From Nonomuraea angiospora (lineage in GTDB: Bacteria > Actinomycetota > Actinomycetes > Streptosporangiales > Streptosporangiaceae), in contig NZ_JADBEK010000001.1 in assembly GCF_014873145.1 (NCBI RefSeq), forward strand, positions 4,092,001 to 4,156,000: a DNA stretch of 64,000 bases, read 5' to 3'. The position numbers and the translations under genes are program-made. Every line of letters begins with the position of its first letter. The stretch's first letter is position 1. The notes under the pieces are model-generated. The model was not told where the DNA came from. It did no database searches and was given only the letters and a program-made list of their open reading frames with translations. Positions 43,701 to 52,626 of this stretch are shown one piece after another.

Positions 43701-45416
43701 TCAGTCGGGATTCTCCGGGCGGGGCTCGGCCTCGGAGGCCTCGTCGCGCTCACCCTCCTGCTCCCCCGCTGAGGGCAGCTCCGGCTGCTCGTGGGGGTAG
43801 TGCAGGTCGAAGGCGGGCCGCTCGGAGCGGATCGGGGGCATGCTGACGAAGTTGTGGCGCGGGGGCGGGCAACTGGTGGCCCATTCGAGGGAGTTGCCGT
43901 ACCCCCACGGGTCGTCGAGGGTGACCTTGGGCGCGTACCTGGCCGTCTTCCAGACGTTGTAGAGGAACGGCAGCGTCGAGGCTCCGAGCAGGAACGCCCC
44001 GGCGGAGGAGATCTCGTTGAGCGCGGTGAAGCCGTCGCCCGGGCTGTAGTCGGCGTACCGGCGGGGCATGCCGAGCTGGCCGAGCCAGTGCTGCACCAGG
44101 AACGTGGTGTGGAAGCCGATGAACAGCGTCCAGAAGTGCAGCTTGCCGAGGCGGTCGTCGAGCATCCGGCCGGTCATCTTCGGCCACCAGAAGTAGAAGC
44201 CGGAGAACATGGCGAACACGACCGTGCCGAAGACGACGTAGTGGAAGTGCGCGACCACGAAGTAGGTGTCGCTGATGTGGAAGTCGAGCGGCGGCGAGGC
44301 CAGGATGACCCCGGTGAGCCCCCCGATCAGGAACGTCGCCAGGAAGCCGACCGCGAAGAGCATCGGCGTCTCGAAGCTCAGATGGCCCCGCCACATCGTG
44401 CCGATCCAGTTGAAGAACTTCACCCCGGTCGGCACCGCGATGAGGAACGTCATGAGCGAGAAGAACGGCAGCAGCACCTGGCCGGTGGGGAACATGTGGT
44501 GCGCCCAGACGGTCATCGACAGCCCGGCGATGGTGATCGTCGCGCCGACGAGCCCCAGGTAGCCGAACAGCGGCTTGCGGCTGAAGACCGGGATCACCTC
44601 GGAGATGATCCCGAAGAACGGCAGCGCGATGATGTAGACCTCGGGGTGGCCGAAGAACCAGAACAGGTGCTGCCAGAGCAGCGCGCCGCCGTTCTCGCTG
44701 TGGAAGACCTGCGTGCCCAGCTTGCGGTCCGACTCCAGCACGAGCAGCGCCGCGGCCAGCACGGGGAACGCCATCAGCACCATCATGCTGGTCAGCAGCA
44801 CGTTCCAGGTGAACAGCGGCACCCGGAACATGATCATGCCGGGCGCCCGCATGCCGATGATCGTGGCGATGAAGTTGACCGAGCCGAGGATCGTGCCGAG
44901 ACCCGACAGCGCCAGGCCCATGATCCACAGGTCGCCGCCGATCTGCGGCGAGTACAGCGCCGTCGACAGCGGCGTGTAGGCGAACCAGCCGAAGTCCGCC
45001 GCCCCGCCCGGGGTGAGGAACCCGGCCACCACCATCAGCCCGCCGAACAGGAACAGCCAGTACGCGACCGCGTTCAGCCGGGGGAAGGCCACGTCGGGCG
45101 CGCCGATCTGCAGCGGCATGACCACGTTCGCGAACCCGGCGAACAGCGGGGTGGCGAACAGCAGCAGCATCACCGTGCCGTGGATGGTGAAGAGCTGGTT
45201 GTACTGCTGCTGGGTGACCAGTTGCATGCCGGGGGAGACGAGCTCGGCCCTGATGATCATGGCCATGACGCCGGCCACGAGGAAGAACCCGAACGAGGTG
45301 ATCAGGTAGAGATACCCGATGACCTTGTGGTCGGTCGTCGACAGCCAGGAGGCGATGACGGTCCCGGTGCGGCGGCGCCTGACCTGCTCGATCGAGGTCT
45401 CGCGAACAGTCGTCAC
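43701..45416 (-). CDS. ctaD: Cytochrome c oxidase subunit I (haem-copper oxidase)
   Basis: A 571-residue oxidase subunit with 12 core helices. Haem a ligand [10 protein letters not shown], CuB ligands [17 protein letters not shown] (His-Tyr cross-link) and [10 protein letters not shown], and the last haem pair [11 protein letters not shown] are all present. The C-terminus is a charged, likely disordered tail. GTG at 45416 follows GGAGGGAG. CtaC, CtaE and the bc1 genes are not in the window, so this is a separate copy of subunit I. It stands 33 bp ahead of the 77-aa gene and frdABCD on the same strand, so co-transcription is likely. Confidence 0.93.
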   Translation of the reverse strand: MTTVRETSIEQVRRRRTGTVIASWLSTTDHKVIGYLYLITSFGFFLVAGVMAMIIRAELVSPGMQLVTQQQYNQLFTIHGTVMLLLFATPLFAGFANVVMPLQIGAPDVAFPRLNAVAYWLFLFGGLMVVAGFLTPGGAADFGWFAYTPLSTALYSPQIGGDLWIMGLALSGLGTILGSVNFIATIIGMRAPGMIMFRVPLFTWNVLLTSMMVLMAFPVLAAALLVLESDRKLGTQVFHSENGGALLWQHLFWFFGHPEVYIIALPFFGIISEVIPVFSRKPLFGYLGLVGATITIAGLSMTVWAHHMFPTGQVLLPFFSLMTFLIAVPTGVKFFNWIGTMWRGHLSFETPMLFAVGFLATFLIGGLTGVILASPPLDFHISDTYFVVAHFHYVVFGTVVFAMFSGFYFWWPKMTGRMLDDRLGKLHFWTLFIGFHTTFLVQHWLGQLGMPRRYADYSPGDGFTALNEISSAGAFLLGASTLPFLYNVWKTARYAPKVTLDDPWGYGNSLEWATSCPPPRHNFVSMPPIRSERPAFDLHYPHEQPELPSAGEQEGERDEASEAEPRPENPD

Positions 45417-45439
45417 GGCTGCTCCCTCCAGTGCGGAGT

Positions 45440-45517
45440 GCTACCTGCGACGGACCGCTGGACGCCGCCCGCCTCAGGCGCGATTCGGCTACCTGCGGCG
45501 GACCGCCGGACGCGGCC
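45440..45517. repeat. Direct repeat of about 30 bp before ctaD
   Basis: Two copies starting GCTACCTGCG at 45440 and 45488, offset 48 bp, about 30 bp long with four or five mismatches (CGGACCGCTGGACG against CGGACCGCCGGACG). It lies in the 263-bp gap between ctaD and the next gene, with no gene of its own seen there. Confidence 0.6.
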
Positions 45518-45665
45518 CACCATGGCCTGCCCCGATCTACCCATTCCACGTCAAGCAGCGCCGCTCGGGAAGGCGTTCTTTAACATTCGCGCCGGAAGGT
45601 TTGCCATGCGGGCCGGACATGCGACCCATGCGTGATCGTCGCTGGTGGATCGCCTGAATCCGGCC

Positions 45666-45671
45666 TAGCGT
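45666..45671 (+). promoter_or_regulatory. -10 box of the leaderless oxidoreductase gene
   Basis: TAGCGT, 8 nt before GTG at 45680; it favours that start over ATG at 45686. Confidence 0.45.
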
Positions 45672-45679
45672 TCTCAGGC

Positions 45680-46522
45680 GTGCCCATGACGCTCGGATTT
45701 CACATGCCCAACGGCTACGCCGGCGCCGGCCGCCGCGGCGCCGCCAGGATCGCCGCGCTGGCGGAGGAGCTGGGCTACGACTCGCTGTGGACGGCCGACC
45801 ACGTCGTCCTGCCCAGCCCGCGGGTCGAGCCCTCGCCGCTCGAACCCGGCGCCCCGCTGCTGGACGCCGTGGTCTCGCTGGCCTTCCTGGCCGCGCACAC
45901 CGAGCGGATCCTGCTGGCCACCGGCTGCGTGGTGCTGCCCCAGCGCGACCCGCTGGTGCTGGCCAAGCAGCTGGCGAGCGTGGACGTGCTCAGCGGCGGG
46001 CGGCTGGTGTTCGGGGTCGTGGCCGGCTACCTGGAGCCGGAGCTGCGCGCGCTCGGCGTGCCCCTGGAGGGCCGCGGCGAGCGCACGGCCGAGTACCTGC
46101 GGGCGATGCGCGCGCTGTGGGAGCAGGACGCGCCCGCCTTCCACGGCCGGTACGTGTCCTTCGAGGGCGTTGACGCCCACCCCCGCCCGCTCCGGCGCGT
46201 GCCGGTCGTCATGGGCGGCCACACGCGCGCCGCGCACCGGCGGGCCGCCGAGCTGGCCGACGGCTGGTACGGCTGGATGCTGGGCCTGCGGGCGGCGGCG
46301 GCCCAGGTGGAGTCCGTACGCGCCGAGGCCGCGGCGGCGGGCACGACCCCGCACGTCTCGGTCACCCCGGCCCGCCCTCTCGACCCCGCGACCGTGCGCG
46401 CCTACGCGGAGGCGGGGGTGGACCGGCTCATCCTGGCCCACCGCCCCGGGCTGTCCCTGGCGGAGGTGGAGGACTTCCTGCGCCGCAACGCGCCCGGCCG
46501 CCTCCTCTCCCTCCTCGCCTGA
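45680..46522 (+). CDS. LLM-class flavin (F420/FMN)-dependent oxidoreductase
   Basis: A 280-residue TIM-barrel of the luciferase-like monooxygenase superfamily, in the F420-binding branch by its pattern. LGFHMPNGYAGAGRRGAARIAALAEELGYDSLWTADHVVLP, TERILLATGCVVLPQRDPLVLAKQLASVDVLSGGRLVFGVVAGYLEPELRALGVP and RVPVVMGGHTRAAHRRAAELADGWYGW are the signature blocks. Start GTG 45680 has a TAGCGT box at leaderless spacing; ATG is two codons later. No partner genes; the substrate is unknown. Confidence 0.88.
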   Translation: MPMTLGFHMPNGYAGAGRRGAARIAALAEELGYDSLWTADHVVLPSPRVEPSPLEPGAPLLDAVVSLAFLAAHTERILLATGCVVLPQRDPLVLAKQLASVDVLSGGRLVFGVVAGYLEPELRALGVPLEGRGERTAEYLRAMRALWEQDAPAFHGRYVSFEGVDAHPRPLRRVPVVMGGHTRAAHRRAAELADGWYGWMLGLRAAAAQVESVRAEAAAAGTTPHVSVTPARPLDPATVRAYAEAGVDRLILAHRPGLSLAEVEDFLRRNAPGRLLSLLA

Positions 46523-46617
46523 CGCGCCACATGTCCCACATTGCGGATATCCCCCGGCGCATCGGGTGAGGTCTTCTATCCTTCGTAACCGGACCCGACT
46601 TCGGAGGAGAAGATCTC

Positions 46618-47823
46618 GTGACTGCTCAGGCTGACTACGCCGCCCTCGTCCAGCGAGGGCTCTCGCTCGACCTCACCAGGGGCAAGCCGTCGCCGCGCCA
46701 GCTCGATCTCTCCAACGACCTGCTCAGGCTGCCCGCGTCCTACCGGGCGGCCGACGGCACCGACGGCCGCAACTACGGCAACCTCCAGGGCCTGGCCGAG
46801 CTGCGCGAGCTGTTCGCGCCGCTGGTCCAGGTGCCCGCCGGCCAGCTCGTCGTGGGCGGCAACTCCAGCCTGGCCCTGATGCACGACACGATCGTGCACG
46901 CGCTGCTGACCAAGGTGCCGGGCGCCGCGCGGCGGTGGGTGGAGGAGCCGGAGGTCACGTTCCTGTGCCCGGTCCCCGGGTACGACCGGCACTTCACGAT
47001 CACCGAGCGGTTCGGGATCAAGATGGTGCCCGTCCCGATGAACGCCGAGGGCCCCGACATGGACGTGGTCGAGCGCCTGGTGGCCGCCGACGCGAGCGTC
47101 AAGGGCATCTGGTGCGTGCCGAAGTACAGCAACCCGTCCGGCGTCACCTACAGCGACGAGACGGTCCGCAGGCTGGCCGCCATGCCGGCCGCCGCGCCCG
47201 ACTTCCGGATCTTCTGGGACAACGCGTACGCGGTGCACCACCTCACCGAGACCCCGGACGAGCTGGCCGACCTGCTGGCGCTCGCCGCCGAGCACGGCAA
47301 CGCCGACCGCGTGTTCGTCTACGCCTCCACCTCCAAGGTGACGCTGGCGGGCTCGGGCGTGTCCTTCTTCGGCTCCTCGCCCGCCAACGTCGAGTGGTTC
47401 CTGCACAACACGGGCAAGCAGTCCATCGGTCCCGACAAGATCAACCAGCTCCGCCACGTCGAGTTCCTGGGCGACCCGGCGGGCGTGGCCGCGCACATGC
47501 GGCGGCACGCGGAGCTGATCGGGCCGAAGTTCGAGCTGGTCGACAAGGTGCTGACCGAGCGGCTCGGCGACCTCGGCAGCTGGACGAGCCCCGCGGGCGG
47601 CTACTTCATCAGCCTGGAGGTGCCGCACGCCGCCGAGGTGGTGGCCAGGGCCAAGGCCGCGGGCATCGCGCTGACGCCCGCGGGCGCGACGCACCCGTAC
47701 GGCAAGGACGCCGCCGACCGCACGATCCGGATCGCCCCGACCTTCCCCGAGCTGGACGAGCTGGAGCAGGCCATCGAGGGCCTGGCCGTCTGCGTCCGCA
47801 CGGTGGCGGAGGAGCTGGGCTGA
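46618..47823 (+). CDS. Aspartate aminotransferase type Ic (PF12897-like)
   Basis: A 401-residue PLP enzyme resembling the Corynebacterium-type aspartate aminotransferase. LTRGKPSPRQLDLSNDLL, NYGNLQGLAELRELFAPL, FLCPVPGYDRHFTITERFGI, GIWCVPKYSNPSGVTYSDETVRRLA and FIFWDNAYAVHHL-like DFRIFWDNAYAVHHL line up with the family; the PLP lysine is in YASTSKVTLAGSGVSFFG. It likely interconverts aspartate and 2-oxoglutarate with oxaloacetate and glutamate. GTG follows GGAGGAG. A short gap separates it from the convergent zinc-ribbon protein. Confidence 0.86.
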   Translation: MTAQADYAALVQRGLSLDLTRGKPSPRQLDLSNDLLRLPASYRAADGTDGRNYGNLQGLAELRELFAPLVQVPAGQLVVGGNSSLALMHDTIVHALLTKVPGAARRWVEEPEVTFLCPVPGYDRHFTITERFGIKMVPVPMNAEGPDMDVVERLVAADASVKGIWCVPKYSNPSGVTYSDETVRRLAAMPAAAPDFRIFWDNAYAVHHLTETPDELADLLALAAEHGNADRVFVYASTSKVTLAGSGVSFFGSSPANVEWFLHNTGKQSIGPDKINQLRHVEFLGDPAGVAAHMRRHAELIGPKFELVDKVLTERLGDLGSWTSPAGGYFISLEVPHAAEVVARAKAAGIALTPAGATHPYGKDAADRTIRIAPTFPELDELEQAIEGLAVCVRTVAEELG

Positions 47824-47824
47824 C

Positions 47825-48394
47825 CTAGCGGCCGTTCCTGAAGCCGAAGATGTACTCGCGCGTCTCGCTCGGATGGAACGAGACGCCGACCCCCGGCTCG
47901 AACACGACGTTGTCGCGCGCGCAGTAGGAGAGGCCCTCCCACACGGCCAGGGCCTTCTCCCTGGCCGGGGCCTCGATGGTGTCGCGCTTCCTGGCGCCGT
48001 ACGAGCCGAGCACGTTCAGCAGCCCGAGCCCCCAGAACAGGCCGGTCAGGCAGAACGGGGCGAGCAGCACCTCGCCCCACTTGGGGTCCTGGCCCATGGC
48101 GATGACCAGCGACACGACCAGGTGCACCAGGGCCGCCAAGAGGAGCAGCAGATAGCCCTGGTTCCTGGCCCACGGGGTGTAGTGGCGGCTGGGGAACGAC
48201 AGCCAGACCGCGAGCTGCGTACGGCTCATGACGTGCTTCGAGGCGCCCAGTGCCGCCGCCGTGGGCAGGTCGGCGACCTCGCGCGTCCCTGGCAGCCGCA
48301 CCCTGCCGATCTTGTACGTGGTCCCGGCGGCCACCGCTCCAGGAACCGCGACGACCTGGTCGGTCTCCGAACACACCGGGCACCTGACTTCCAC
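47825..48394 (-). CDS. Zinc-ribbon membrane protein of unknown function
   Basis: A 189-residue protein with an N-terminal half zinc ribbon (RCPVCSETDQVVAV; the second cysteine pair is absent or divergent) and two membrane helices, NQGYLLLLLAALVHLVVSLVIAMG and VLLAPFCLTGLFWGLGLLNVLG. The C-terminus carries a small segment, VFEPGVGVSFHPSETREYIFGF, that could be beta. I do not know the family. GTG start. It converges with the aminotransferase with one base between stops. Confidence 0.65.
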   Translation of the reverse strand: MEVRCPVCSETDQVVAVPGAVAAGTTYKIGRVRLPGTREVADLPTAAALGASKHVMSRTQLAVWLSFPSRHYTPWARNQGYLLLLLAALVHLVVSLVIAMGQDPKWGEVLLAPFCLTGLFWGLGLLNVLGSYGARKRDTIEAPAREKALAVWEGLSYCARDNVVFEPGVGVSFHPSETREYIFGFRNGR

Positions 48395-48481
48395 CTGGGC
48401 AGTTTGGCCTTAAGTAACGACCTGCGCAAACCGGGAGGCGGAGCGTGTCCGGCCGGCCCCACCGGCCGAGTGATATCCACC

Positions 48482-48487
48482 TAAAGT
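48482..48487 (+). promoter_or_regulatory. -10 box of the leaderless glcD-like gene
   Basis: TAAAGT, 7 nt before GTG at 48495; no Shine-Dalgarno. Confidence 0.45.
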
Positions 48488-48494
48488 GCATGGT

Positions 48495-49856
48495 GTGAAG
48501 CCGATTGATGCTTTGGTGAGCTCTCTGCCCGAAGGCCGCGTCCTGACCGACCCGGATGTGATCGACTCCTACGCCCGCGACCGGACGTTCGTGGCGCCGG
48601 GCAAGCCGCTCGGCGTGGTGCTGGCCGCCTCGCGGGACGACGTGGTCACGACGATGAGGTGGGCCACCGAGCACCGGGTGCCCGTGGTGCCGCGGGGCGG
48701 CGGCTCTGGCCTGGCGGGCGCCGCCGTCGCCGGTGACGGCTCGATCGTGCTCTCGCTGGCCAGGATGAACGCGATCAGGGAGCTCTCCCCCGCCGACGAG
48801 ATCGCCGTCGTCGAGCCCGGCGTCATCACCGCCGACCTGGACAGGGCCGCCAGGGAGCACGGGCTCATGTACGCGCCGGACCCCTCGTCGTACGAGATCT
48901 CCACGATCGGCGGCAATCTGGCCACCAACGCGGGCGGCCTGCGGTGCGTGAAGTACGGCGTGACCAGGGACTCGGCGCTCGGGCTGGAGGTCGTGCTGGC
49001 CGACGGGCGGGTGATCGACACCGGCCGGCGCACGATGAAGGGCGTCACGGGCTACGACCTGACCGGCCTGTTCGTCGGCTCCGAGGGCACGCTCGGCGTC
49101 ATCACCGCGGCCACGGTCCGGCTCAGGCGGGCGCCCGCGGCGCCGCCGGCCACGTTCGCCGCGGAGTTCGGCTCGCTCCGGGACGCGGGCGCGGCGGTCT
49201 CGGCGATCATGGCGGCGGGCTGCCAGCCGTCCCTCATGGAGCTGATCGACCGCGCCTCGCTGGAGGCCCTCGACGACTGGCTCAACATCGGGCTCGAACC
49301 GGACACGCAGGCCACGCTGATCGGCCAGTCCGACGCCACCGACAGCCAGGCCGTGGTCGAGCGCATGGAGCGGCTGTGCCTGGAGAACGGCGCCTCGTTC
49401 GTGGCCGTCTCCTCGAGCCCGCAGGAGGCCGAGGAGCTGATCAGGCTGCGCCGGCTGGACTATCAGGCCAAGGAGCGGCTCGGGGCGTGCCTGGTGGAGG
49501 ACGTGTGCGTGCCCCGGTCCCTGCTGCCCGACATGATCACGGCCATCGAGGAGACGTCCGCGCGGCACGGCGTGAAGATCCTCACGGTGGCGCACGCCGG
49601 CGACGGGAACCTGCACCCGGTCTTCATCTTCGACCGCGGCCTGCCGGAGCCGCCGGCGGAGGTGTGGGCGGCGGCGGACGAGGTGTTCACCCGCGCGCTG
49701 GAGCTCGGAGGCACGCTGACCGGGGAGCACGGGGTGGGCCTGCTGAAGCGGCGCTGGCTCGACCTGGAGTCGGGGCCGGTGGTCACCGAGGTCCAGCAGG
49801 GAATCAAGGCGGTCTTCGACCCCCTTGGCATCCTCAATCCGGGCAAGGCGATCTAG
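48495..49856 (+). CDS. FAD-linked oxidase, GlcD (glycolate/D-lactate dehydrogenase) type
   Basis: A 453-residue flavoprotein. FAD-binding PCMH domain: VPVVPRGGGSGLAGAAVAGDGSIVLSLARMNAI and DPSSYEISTIGGNLATNAGGLRCVKYGVTRDSALGLEVVLADGRVIDTG, TGYDLTGLFVGSEGTLGVITAATVRL. C-terminal FAD-oxidase domain: HAGDGNLHPVFIFD and LTGEHGVGLLKRRWL. It oxidises a 2-hydroxy acid (glycolate, D-lactate or related) and hands electrons on; the GlcE/GlcF partners are not adjacent. An in-frame GTG at 48486 is the alternative start. Confidence 0.88.
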   Translation: MKPIDALVSSLPEGRVLTDPDVIDSYARDRTFVAPGKPLGVVLAASRDDVVTTMRWATEHRVPVVPRGGGSGLAGAAVAGDGSIVLSLARMNAIRELSPADEIAVVEPGVITADLDRAAREHGLMYAPDPSSYEISTIGGNLATNAGGLRCVKYGVTRDSALGLEVVLADGRVIDTGRRTMKGVTGYDLTGLFVGSEGTLGVITAATVRLRRAPAAPPATFAAEFGSLRDAGAAVSAIMAAGCQPSLMELIDRASLEALDDWLNIGLEPDTQATLIGQSDATDSQAVVERMERLCLENGASFVAVSSSPQEAEELIRLRRLDYQAKERLGACLVEDVCVPRSLLPDMITAIEETSARHGVKILTVAHAGDGNLHPVFIFDRGLPEPPAEVWAAADEVFTRALELGGTLTGEHGVGLLKRRWLDLESGPVVTEVQQGIKAVFDPLGILNPGKAI

Positions 49857-49965
49857 CTCTGGCCTGGGGAATCTCGGACTGTGGGCACCTTCACCAAGCC
49901 GTGACATTGGGGCCTGATGCCCGTCCGACCTGCGACGCAGGGCTGACGGTGGCCTGACTTTCCTC

Positions 49966-49987
49966 GTCAGAACATGAAAGTTCTGAC
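49966..49987 (+). promoter_or_regulatory. 22-bp palindrome before the kinase gene
   Basis: GTCAGAAC-N6-GTTCTGAC is a perfect 8-bp inverted repeat at 49966-49973 and 49980-49987, 74 bp ahead of the kinase start. It lies upstream of a possible -10 TAGCGT (50020-50025). No other feature is seen in the 205-bp gap (49857-50061). Confidence 0.55.
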
Positions 49988-50061
49988 AGGTCCGGCAGAC
50001 GTCCCAAGCATCACGCTGGTAGCGTTTTGCCCCATCTAATGGGTTGTAATGGGGGTCCGAC

Positions 50062-52431
50062 GTGAATCAGTTCCAGCCGTTGGCGGCGGACGATCCGCGG
50101 CGGCTGGGGGCGTATGAAATCGTCGCCCGGCTCGGCGAGGGCGGCCAGGGCGTTGTCTATCTGGGTGAGAGCGACTCCGGGGAGCAGGTGGCGGTCAAGC
50201 TGCTGCACCATGCCCTGGTGGCCGACGCCGACGCCAGGACGAGGTTCCTGCGCGAGGTGGCGGTGGCACAGCGGGTGGCCAGGTTCTGCACCGCTCCAGT
50301 GCTCCACGCCGACCTGGACGGCAGCCGCCCGTACATCGTGAGCGAGTACGTCCCGGGGCCGTCGCTGCGTGAGATGGTCATCAACGAGGGGCCGCGGCGG
50401 GGCGCGGCGCTCGAACGGCTCGCGATCAGCACGGCCACGGCGCTCGCGGCCATCCACCGCGCCGGCATCCTGCACCGCGACTTCAAGCCCGCCAACGTCC
50501 TGATGGGGCCCGAGGGTCCCGTCGTGATCGACTTCGGCATCGCCCGCGCCCTGGACTCGCCCGGCGCGACGGCCACGGGGATGGCCATGGGCACGCCCTC
50601 GTACCTGGCGCCCGAGCAGCTCAGCGGGGCGGCGGTGTCGGAGGCGGCCGACGTGTTCGCCTGGGGCGTCACGATGGTGTTCGCGGCGACGGGCAAGCCC
50701 GCCTTCGGCGCCGACTCCATTCCCGTCGTGATGAACCGGATCCTCAACGAGGAGCCGGAGCTCGGGCGGATGGAGGGCATGCTCGGGGAGCTGGTCGGCC
50801 TCTGCCTCTCGAAGGACCCTGCGCAGCGGCCCAGCGCGGACGAGCTCATCGTCCGCCTCACCGGCCAGCCGGCCCCGAAGTCCGCCATCGAGCCGGTGAC
50901 GGGCCAGCAGCTCGTCGGCGGCGCCGCCGCCGCGGGCGTGGAGAGCGCCGCTCCTGCGGCGAAGGGCCAGGACGTCTACCCGGGCCCCTGGACCCAGCCC
51001 ACCGGCCCCGTGGCCCCGCCGCAGACGGGCCCGTACGGCCGCCCCGCCGCGGCCGGCCCCCAGGCCGCGTCCGCCACGCCGGGCAACCAGCCCCAGGGCG
51101 GCCCCCAGCCGGGGACCCCTGGTATGCCCGGGACCCCTGGTATGCCGGGGACTCCTGGTGCGCCTCAGCCCGGAATGCCCGCCAGTCCCGCTGCCGGTCC
51201 CGCCGGCCCTGCTGCCGGCCCCGCCGGCCCCCAGTCCGGGATGCCCGCCGGGCCGGTCGGCTCCCAGCTCGGAATGCCCGGCAGCGCCACGCCAGGGGCA
51301 CCCGCGCCGGCCAACGGCCCGCAGGCGGGAGCGCCCCACGGAGGCCCTCAGGCGCCGCACGTAGGACCTCAGAGCGGCCCTCAGGGCGCCCTGCAGGGTG
51401 CGGCCGCGGCCGGGATGCCGCCGCACGGTGCCGCCTCCGGCGTACCCCTGCACGGCCCCGGCACGCCTCAGGGCCAGCCGGCCTTCCAGGCGGGAACCCC
51501 GGGCGGACCGGGCCGTCCCGGAACGCAGGGCGGCCCCACCCGTCCCGGCGGCCCGTCGGGCCCTGGTGACGGCGCGCCCGCGAAGCAGCGCCGCACGCTG
51601 ACACTCGCCCTGTCCGGAGCCGCGGCGGCCGCCCTCCTCGTGGTCGTCGGCGCCGTGGTGGTGCAGGCCAACACCAAAGAGGTCCCGGTGGTGGCCGTCG
51701 GCAACTCCTCCAACAAGACCAGCGGCGACGGCTCGGGCGGCGGCCAGCCCGTCGACCCGCCGCCCGGCGACCAGACCCCGCAGCCGCTGCCCACGGACAC
51801 CTCGGTCTCGGTGCCCACGCTGAGCCTCGAACCGACGGAGTCCAAGAAGGCGAAGCACACCAAGCAGCCGGAACCCATCTCCCAGGTCCCGAACCCGGTC
51901 ACCCAGGCACCCCAGCCCCAGACCACGACCAAGCGGCCGGAGCCCACCCCGACCCAGACCAAAAAGAAGAAGAAGTCTTCCAACACGGTCGACCCCATAG
52001 TGGAGCCGACGCTCAGTGACTCGACGGACCAGCCGGACACCGGCCCGTCGACGACCCTTCGCCCCTCGGGCAAGCCGTCCAAGACGACCGCTTCGGGCAA
52101 GCCGAACCCGTACCAGGCGACGAGCGTGTGCGGCGCCGGTTACAAGGTCGTCGACTCCCGCTCCATCGCCGGTGGCAACGCCACCGTGTATCTTCTGTAC
52201 AACACCGGCGCGGGCAAGAACTGCGTGGTCACGATGGCGCGCCTGGTGTTCCCGCAAAAGGTGCAGATGAACGCGGTCCTCCAGGTGAAGGGCGGATCCA
52301 GCGGCAGCAACCCCGGCAGCTTCTCTGCCTACGCGGGGCCCGTCCGGCTGCCGGCGAAGCAGAAGTGCGTGATCTGGGGCGGCTCGTGGGGCGGCCAGGT
52401 GTGGAAGTCCGGCTGGAGCCACTGCACCTGA
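50062..52431 (+). CDS. Transmembrane Ser/Thr protein kinase (PknB-like)
   Basis: A 789-residue signalling kinase. The kinase domain (about 12-265) has the glycine loop LGEGGQGVVYLG, catalytic HRDFKPANV near 137, IDFGIARAL (DFG) and the activation segment GTPSYLAPEQL. A 240-residue Pro/Gly/Ala linker follows with GTPGMP repeats of collagen-like type. The membrane helix is LTLALSGAAAAALLVVVGAVVV (about 513-536). Outside are a Thr/Pro/Lys-rich stalk and a folded C-terminal domain (about 680-789) with paired cysteines (SVCGAGYKVV, GKNCVVTMARLVFP, KQKCVIWGG, GWSHCT) that may sense an outer signal. It has no PASTA domains. GTG is preceded by GGGGGTC. It stands alone with its own terminator. Confidence 0.9.
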   Translation: MNQFQPLAADDPRRLGAYEIVARLGEGGQGVVYLGESDSGEQVAVKLLHHALVADADARTRFLREVAVAQRVARFCTAPVLHADLDGSRPYIVSEYVPGPSLREMVINEGPRRGAALERLAISTATALAAIHRAGILHRDFKPANVLMGPEGPVVIDFGIARALDSPGATATGMAMGTPSYLAPEQLSGAAVSEAADVFAWGVTMVFAATGKPAFGADSIPVVMNRILNEEPELGRMEGMLGELVGLCLSKDPAQRPSADELIVRLTGQPAPKSAIEPVTGQQLVGGAAAAGVESAAPAAKGQDVYPGPWTQPTGPVAPPQTGPYGRPAAAGPQAASATPGNQPQGGPQPGTPGMPGTPGMPGTPGAPQPGMPASPAAGPAGPAAGPAGPQSGMPAGPVGSQLGMPGSATPGAPAPANGPQAGAPHGGPQAPHVGPQSGPQGALQGAAAAGMPPHGAASGVPLHGPGTPQGQPAFQAGTPGGPGRPGTQGGPTRPGGPSGPGDGAPAKQRRTLTLALSGAAAAALLVVVGAVVVQANTKEVPVVAVGNSSNKTSGDGSGGGQPVDPPPGDQTPQPLPTDTSVSVPTLSLEPTESKKAKHTKQPEPISQVPNPVTQAPQPQTTTKRPEPTPTQTKKKKKSSNTVDPIVEPTLSDSTDQPDTGPSTTLRPSGKPSKTTASGKPNPYQATSVCGAGYKVVDSRSIAGGNATVYLLYNTGAGKNCVVTMARLVFPQKVQMNAVLQVKGGSSGSNPGSFSAYAGPVRLPAKQKCVIWGGSWGGQVWKSGWSHCT
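51112..51165 (+). repeat. 18-bp tandem repeats in the kinase linker
   Basis: Three units beginning GGGACCCCTGGTATGCC at 51112, 51130 and 51148 (the last diverged) encode GTPGMP, GTPGMP and GTPGAP. They extend into a looser Gly-X-Y run. Confidence 0.8.
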
Positions 52432-52458
52432 CGAGCTCCCAGAACGACACGTGATTCC

Positions 52459-52493
52459 GTGAGCCGGTGCCCATGTCCAGGGCACCGGCTCAC
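52459..52493 (+). terminator. Terminator of the kinase gene
   Basis: A perfect 14-bp stem (52459-52472 with 52480-52493, GTGAGCCGGTGCCC and complement) around a 7-nt loop, 28 nt after the kinase stop. T-run is weak. Confidence 0.8.
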
Positions 52494-52613
52494 GTGTTGG
52501 CGCTCGCAATACGCGTCACCTCGGCGTCCCGAAGATCACCCGGTCCGGGCGGCCCTGTGCCTCTGCCTGCCCGCCGCGGCCCGGAACCTGATGACTGGAG
52601 CTCGCTGCTGCGT

Positions 52614-52619
52614 TAGCGT
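52614..52619 (+). promoter_or_regulatory. -10 box of the AtuA/carboxylase operon
   Basis: TAGCGT, 7 nt before ATG at 52627, with a weak -35 (TGACTG, 52592-52597). Leaderless. Confidence 0.5.
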
Positions 52620-52626
52620 AGTTGAC

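Noticed and set aside
50031..50043. CCCAT-CTA-ATGGG palindrome ahead of the kinase
   Set aside because: Only 5-bp arms and it lies in the leader after the likely transcript start; too weak to call an operator.
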